Origin: Candidatus Gastranaerophilales bacterium
Lineage (GTDB): Bacteria > Cyanobacteriota > Vampirovibrionia > Gastranaerophilales > Gastranaerophilaceae
DNA: 40,025 nucleotides
Assembly (NCBI GenBank): GCA_910587375.1
Contig: CAJULR010000039.1
Location: 1 to 40,025, forward strand
Direction of reading: 5' to 3'
Translations under genes and position numbers: made by a program
In this document: piece after piece, positions 38,217 through 40,025 of the stretch
How the letters are laid out: the number at the start of each line of letters is the position of its first letter
Position numbering within the stretch: position 1 is the stretch's first letter
Notes under the pieces: generated by a model
Seen by the model: only the letters and a program-made list of their open reading frames with translations
What the model was told of the DNA's origin: nothing
The model's database searches: none

Positions 38217-38858
38217 CTACCCCACAGACAGGATTTTTAGGGTTTCTTTTAAAAGTTCTTCGCTGTTGTCTTTTTCAATCATGCCGGCACAATGCTCAAT
38301 TGCAGCCATATATTCATTTTGGCTGTAACCTAAAGATTGTAAAATTCCCTGAACCTCTTTAATAGTTTCTTTTGAAAGCTTTGTTTTTGAATTTGAAATC
38401 CCTGAAACCTTATCCTCTATTATGTTTGAGATAATATTTTGATTTGTAAGTTTTCCCTTAAGCTCAAGTATAATTTTCTGTGCAAGCTTTGGCCCAACGC
38501 CTTTTGCGCGGGAAATAAGTTTATAATCCCCTTCAAGCACTGCGTTTATAAGCTCTGAACCTGAAAATTCATCCAACAAAACCATTCCAACCTTTGTGCC
38601 GATTCCTGAAACGGAAGTTAAAATGTCGAATATTGCTCTGTCTTCCTTGTGTTTAAACCCTACAAGGTACATTGTGTCTTCTTTATGGATAAGTTTTGTG
38701 TAAAGAATTGTGTCAGCGCCGCTGTTTTCAGCCGAAACTTCCCCCAAAAGTGAAGCTGTTCTTGCGTTTATAAGAAATTTATACCCAATGCCGTTGTTTT
38801 CAATTACGGCAGTGTCTGAATTTTTAAAAACCAATTGTCCTTTTATATAATCATACAT
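38217..38858 (-). CDS. ruvA: Holliday junction DNA helicase subunit RuvA
   Basis: RuvA binds Holliday junctions and loads the RuvB motor. The 213-residue protein starts MYDYIKGQLVFKNSDTAVIENNGIGYKFLI, the OB-fold domain, and has the central HhH pairs (FDILTSVSGIGTKVGMVLLDEFSG; LISRAKGVGPKLAQKIILELKGKL, about residues 72-125). The C-terminal domain III contains EVQGILQSLGYSQNEYMAAIEHC. The ATG at 38858 overlaps the bioB stop (ATGTATGA), so translation is probably coupled. A longer frame upstream has no support. The domain III linker is slightly long. ruvB and ruvC are not in this window. Confidence 0.93.
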   Translation of the reverse strand: MYDYIKGQLVFKNSDTAVIENNGIGYKFLINARTASLLGEVSAENSGADTILYTKLIHKEDTMYLVGFKHKEDRAIFDILTSVSGIGTKVGMVLLDEFSGSELINAVLEGDYKLISRAKGVGPKLAQKIILELKGKLTNQNIISNIIEDKVSGISNSKTKLSKETIKEVQGILQSLGYSQNEYMAAIEHCAGMIEKDNSEELLKETLKILSVG

Positions 38859-39804
38859 AGAGCTTTTTTCCCAGTTTTTCAAGCGTTTCAATGTCTTCTT
38901 TAGGCTCAATTCCAATTGTTGTAAGGTAATTTCCGATTAATATCCCGTTAACTGCATATTTTAAAGCTTTTTCTCTGTTTTCTTTTGAAAGCCTCAATTT
39001 CCTTCCGCCCGCAAAACGCACAACAGACTTCTGATTTGCAATTTTAATCACCGCAAGTGTTCTTAAAATATGCTCTTCATCAATTTTATCCCCGTAATTT
39101 TCAAACGGCGTGCCTTTTATCGGGGTTAAAAAGTTCACAGGAATAGAATCTGGTTGAATTTCAGCCAAATTCATTGCCATTTCAACCCTCTGTTCAATAC
39201 TTTCGCCCATTCCGATAATAACGCCGGAGCAGATTTCAATCCCTGCTTCTTTAATAAAATTAATGGTTTGAATTCTGTCTTCAAATGTGTGCGTGGTGGT
39301 AATTTCGGGGTGATAGCTTCTTGATGTATTTATGTTGTGATGATATCGAACAAGGCCCGCTTCTTTAAATTGAAACGCCATCTCGCGGGTTAAAAGCCCA
39401 AGGGAAGCGCAGCTTTTAAGCCCAAGCTTGTTTATTTCTTTTATCATCTCGCACATAACAGGCATATCGGATTTTGAAGGCCCGCGCCCTGAAGTTACAA
39501 TTGCAAAGCGGGTTGCGCCGTTTTCTTTGGCTTCTTTGGCCGTTTTTACAACATCTTCAATCTTTACCAAAGGGTGTGTGTAAATATTTGTCATATGATG
39601 AGCGCTCTGTGCGCAATATCTGCAGGCCTCAGAGCACTTTCCAGTCCTTGCGGAAATTAAAGAGCAAAATTCAACTGTGTCAGAATTATATTTTTTTGCC
39701 TCAAATAAAAGTTCTTCTAAAGGAAGGTTGTATAATCTTAAAAGTTCTTTTTCGTTAATCTTTACGTCTGCCTTTGTGTCTGAATTTGTATCAACTGCGG
39801 TCAT
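38851..39804 (-). CDS. bioB: Biotin synthase
   Basis: BioB inserts sulfur into dethiobiotin using two iron-sulfur clusters and S-adenosylmethionine. The 317-residue protein carries the radical SAM motif C57-SEA-C61-RY-C64 with AQSAHH following, the ASLGLLT and VRYHHNINTSRSYHPEI blocks, and SGVIIGMGES. A conserved Arg sits in VRFAGGRKLRLS near the C-terminus, which contacts the second cluster. There are no other biotin genes here. The ATG at 39804 has GAG at 6-8 bases upstream. It overlaps ruvA by 8 bases and follows the TPR gene after 17 bases, forming one operon. Confidence 0.95.
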   Translation of the reverse strand: MTAVDTNSDTKADVKINEKELLRLYNLPLEELLFEAKKYNSDTVEFCSLISARTGKCSEACRYCAQSAHHMTNIYTHPLVKIEDVVKTAKEAKENGATRFAIVTSGRGPSKSDMPVMCEMIKEINKLGLKSCASLGLLTREMAFQFKEAGLVRYHHNINTSRSYHPEITTTHTFEDRIQTINFIKEAGIEICSGVIIGMGESIEQRVEMAMNLAEIQPDSIPVNFLTPIKGTPFENYGDKIDEEHILRTLAVIKIANQKSVVRFAGGRKLRLSKENREKALKYAVNGILIGNYLTTIGIEPKEDIETLEKLGKKLYV

Positions 39805-39821
39805 TTTCTCACTCGTTTCTT

Positions 39822-40025
39822 TTATTTTGTTTCTTTTGTAGCGCCATTATAAATTTCAAGCATTTTTTTGGATTCTTTTTCTTTGTTTAAAAATTTATAA
39901 GCATAGGCCAGGTTTAAATAAAAATCTTTATCATCATTTTTTAAATATATTGCCTTAATCAGGTTTTTCTTTGCCTTTTCGTATTTGCCTGTTCTTAAAT
40001 ATAGTGTTCCTAAATTATAATAGGA
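39822..40025 (-). CDS. TPR-repeat protein, C-terminal fragment cut by the window edge
   Basis: The frame enters from the right edge and ends at TAA (39824-39822), giving 67 residues. They read as TPR helices: YYNLGTLYLRTGKYEKAKKN, then DFYLNLAYAYKFLNKEKESK, ending NGATKETK. It is the first gene visible of the operon with bioB and ruvA. The role is probably protein binding, and the N-terminal part and any signal peptide lie outside the window. Confidence 0.8.
   Translation of the reverse strand, partial: SYYNLGTLYLRTGKYEKAKKNLIKAIYLKNDDKDFYLNLAYAYKFLNKEKESKKMLEIYNGATKETK

Noticed and set aside
37942..38328. Plus-strand open frame of 128 codons
   Set aside because: It runs through a terminator T-run, palindromic repeats and the antisense of ruvA, and has no ribosome binding site or recognisable protein character.
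1..40025. tRNA, rRNA, tmRNA, CRISPR arrays and insertion sequences
   Set aside because: I looked for cloverleaf ends, regular repeat-spacer arrays, transposase motifs and terminal repeats by eye and found none that I could support.

Overview
The window is a low-GC chromosomal segment, mostly housekeeping, from what looks like a Gram-negative-type bacterium of the non-photosynthetic cyanobacterial sister clade (Melainabacteria/Vampirovibrionia, probably the gut order Gastranaerophilales). That assignment is an inference. It rests on general protein character, the short N-terminal 'SINFNNN..QKQSFG' style start of one orphan protein, an FlhB plus FliA-like pair, FixC/FixX, and an 11-bp-period repeat matching the cyanobacterial Pho-box pattern. 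No rRNA or tRNA gene was found to anchor it.

Layout. 1-1236 (minus): RF2 (prfB), with an intact programmed +1 frameshift, followed by a truncated unknown gene. 1343-10201 (plus): apt, a GT10 fucosyltransferase-like enzyme, an FlhB-family export protein, a FliA-like sigma factor, malQ, a secreted metallophosphoesterase, an MBL-fold hydrolase and a TPR lipoprotein-like or periplasmic protein. 10196-10689: a small unknown gene and an XRE regulator, divergently transcribed around a duplicated operator. 10717-17290: purA (minus), cysS and rsmI (plus), alaS (minus), with an orphan Pho-box-like array between rsmI and alaS. 17434-25483 (plus): fixC, fixX, an unknown acidic protein, a TPR protein, dprA, topA, aroE.

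25495-26739 is the main accessory region. It holds an orphan gene with the clade-style N-terminus, an orphan intrinsic terminator, and a compact locus that reads as a type I toxin-antitoxin module. That module has a 25-residue hydrophobic peptide on the minus strand (26460-26537) with a near-perfect Shine-Dalgarno. A convergent antisense RNA (about 26407-26519) covers most of the toxin reading frame and the toxin terminator. 26740-34326: uvrA, a small Cys/His-rich protein, a single-pass membrane protein (minus), a U32-family protein, a YqeG-like phosphatase and a GH24 lysozyme with a coiled-coil N-terminus. 34413-40025 (mostly minus): ileS with an altered HIGH motif (HVGT), a MerR-like regulator divergent from a strongly structured orphan RNA (about 37837-37971), a palindromic intergenic repeat, then ruvA, bioB and a truncated TPR gene in one operon.

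How the genes work together. Translation dominates (prfB, cysS, alaS, ileS, rsmI and possibly the U32 protein). DNA maintenance and uptake follow (topA, uvrA, ruvA, dprA). Small metabolic contributions come from purine salvage and synthesis (apt, purA), glycogen or maltodextrin use (malQ), the shikimate pathway (aroE), biotin (bioB) and flavin-based electron transfer (fixC/fixX). Several genes (prfB, cysS, fixC, the U32 gene, the XRE gene) have a -10 box only 6-8 nt before the start codon, which predicts leaderless mRNAs. The two stretches longer than 300 bases without a long gene (26074-26739 and 37726-38216) are not empty: both contain promoters, strong terminators and candidate RNAs.
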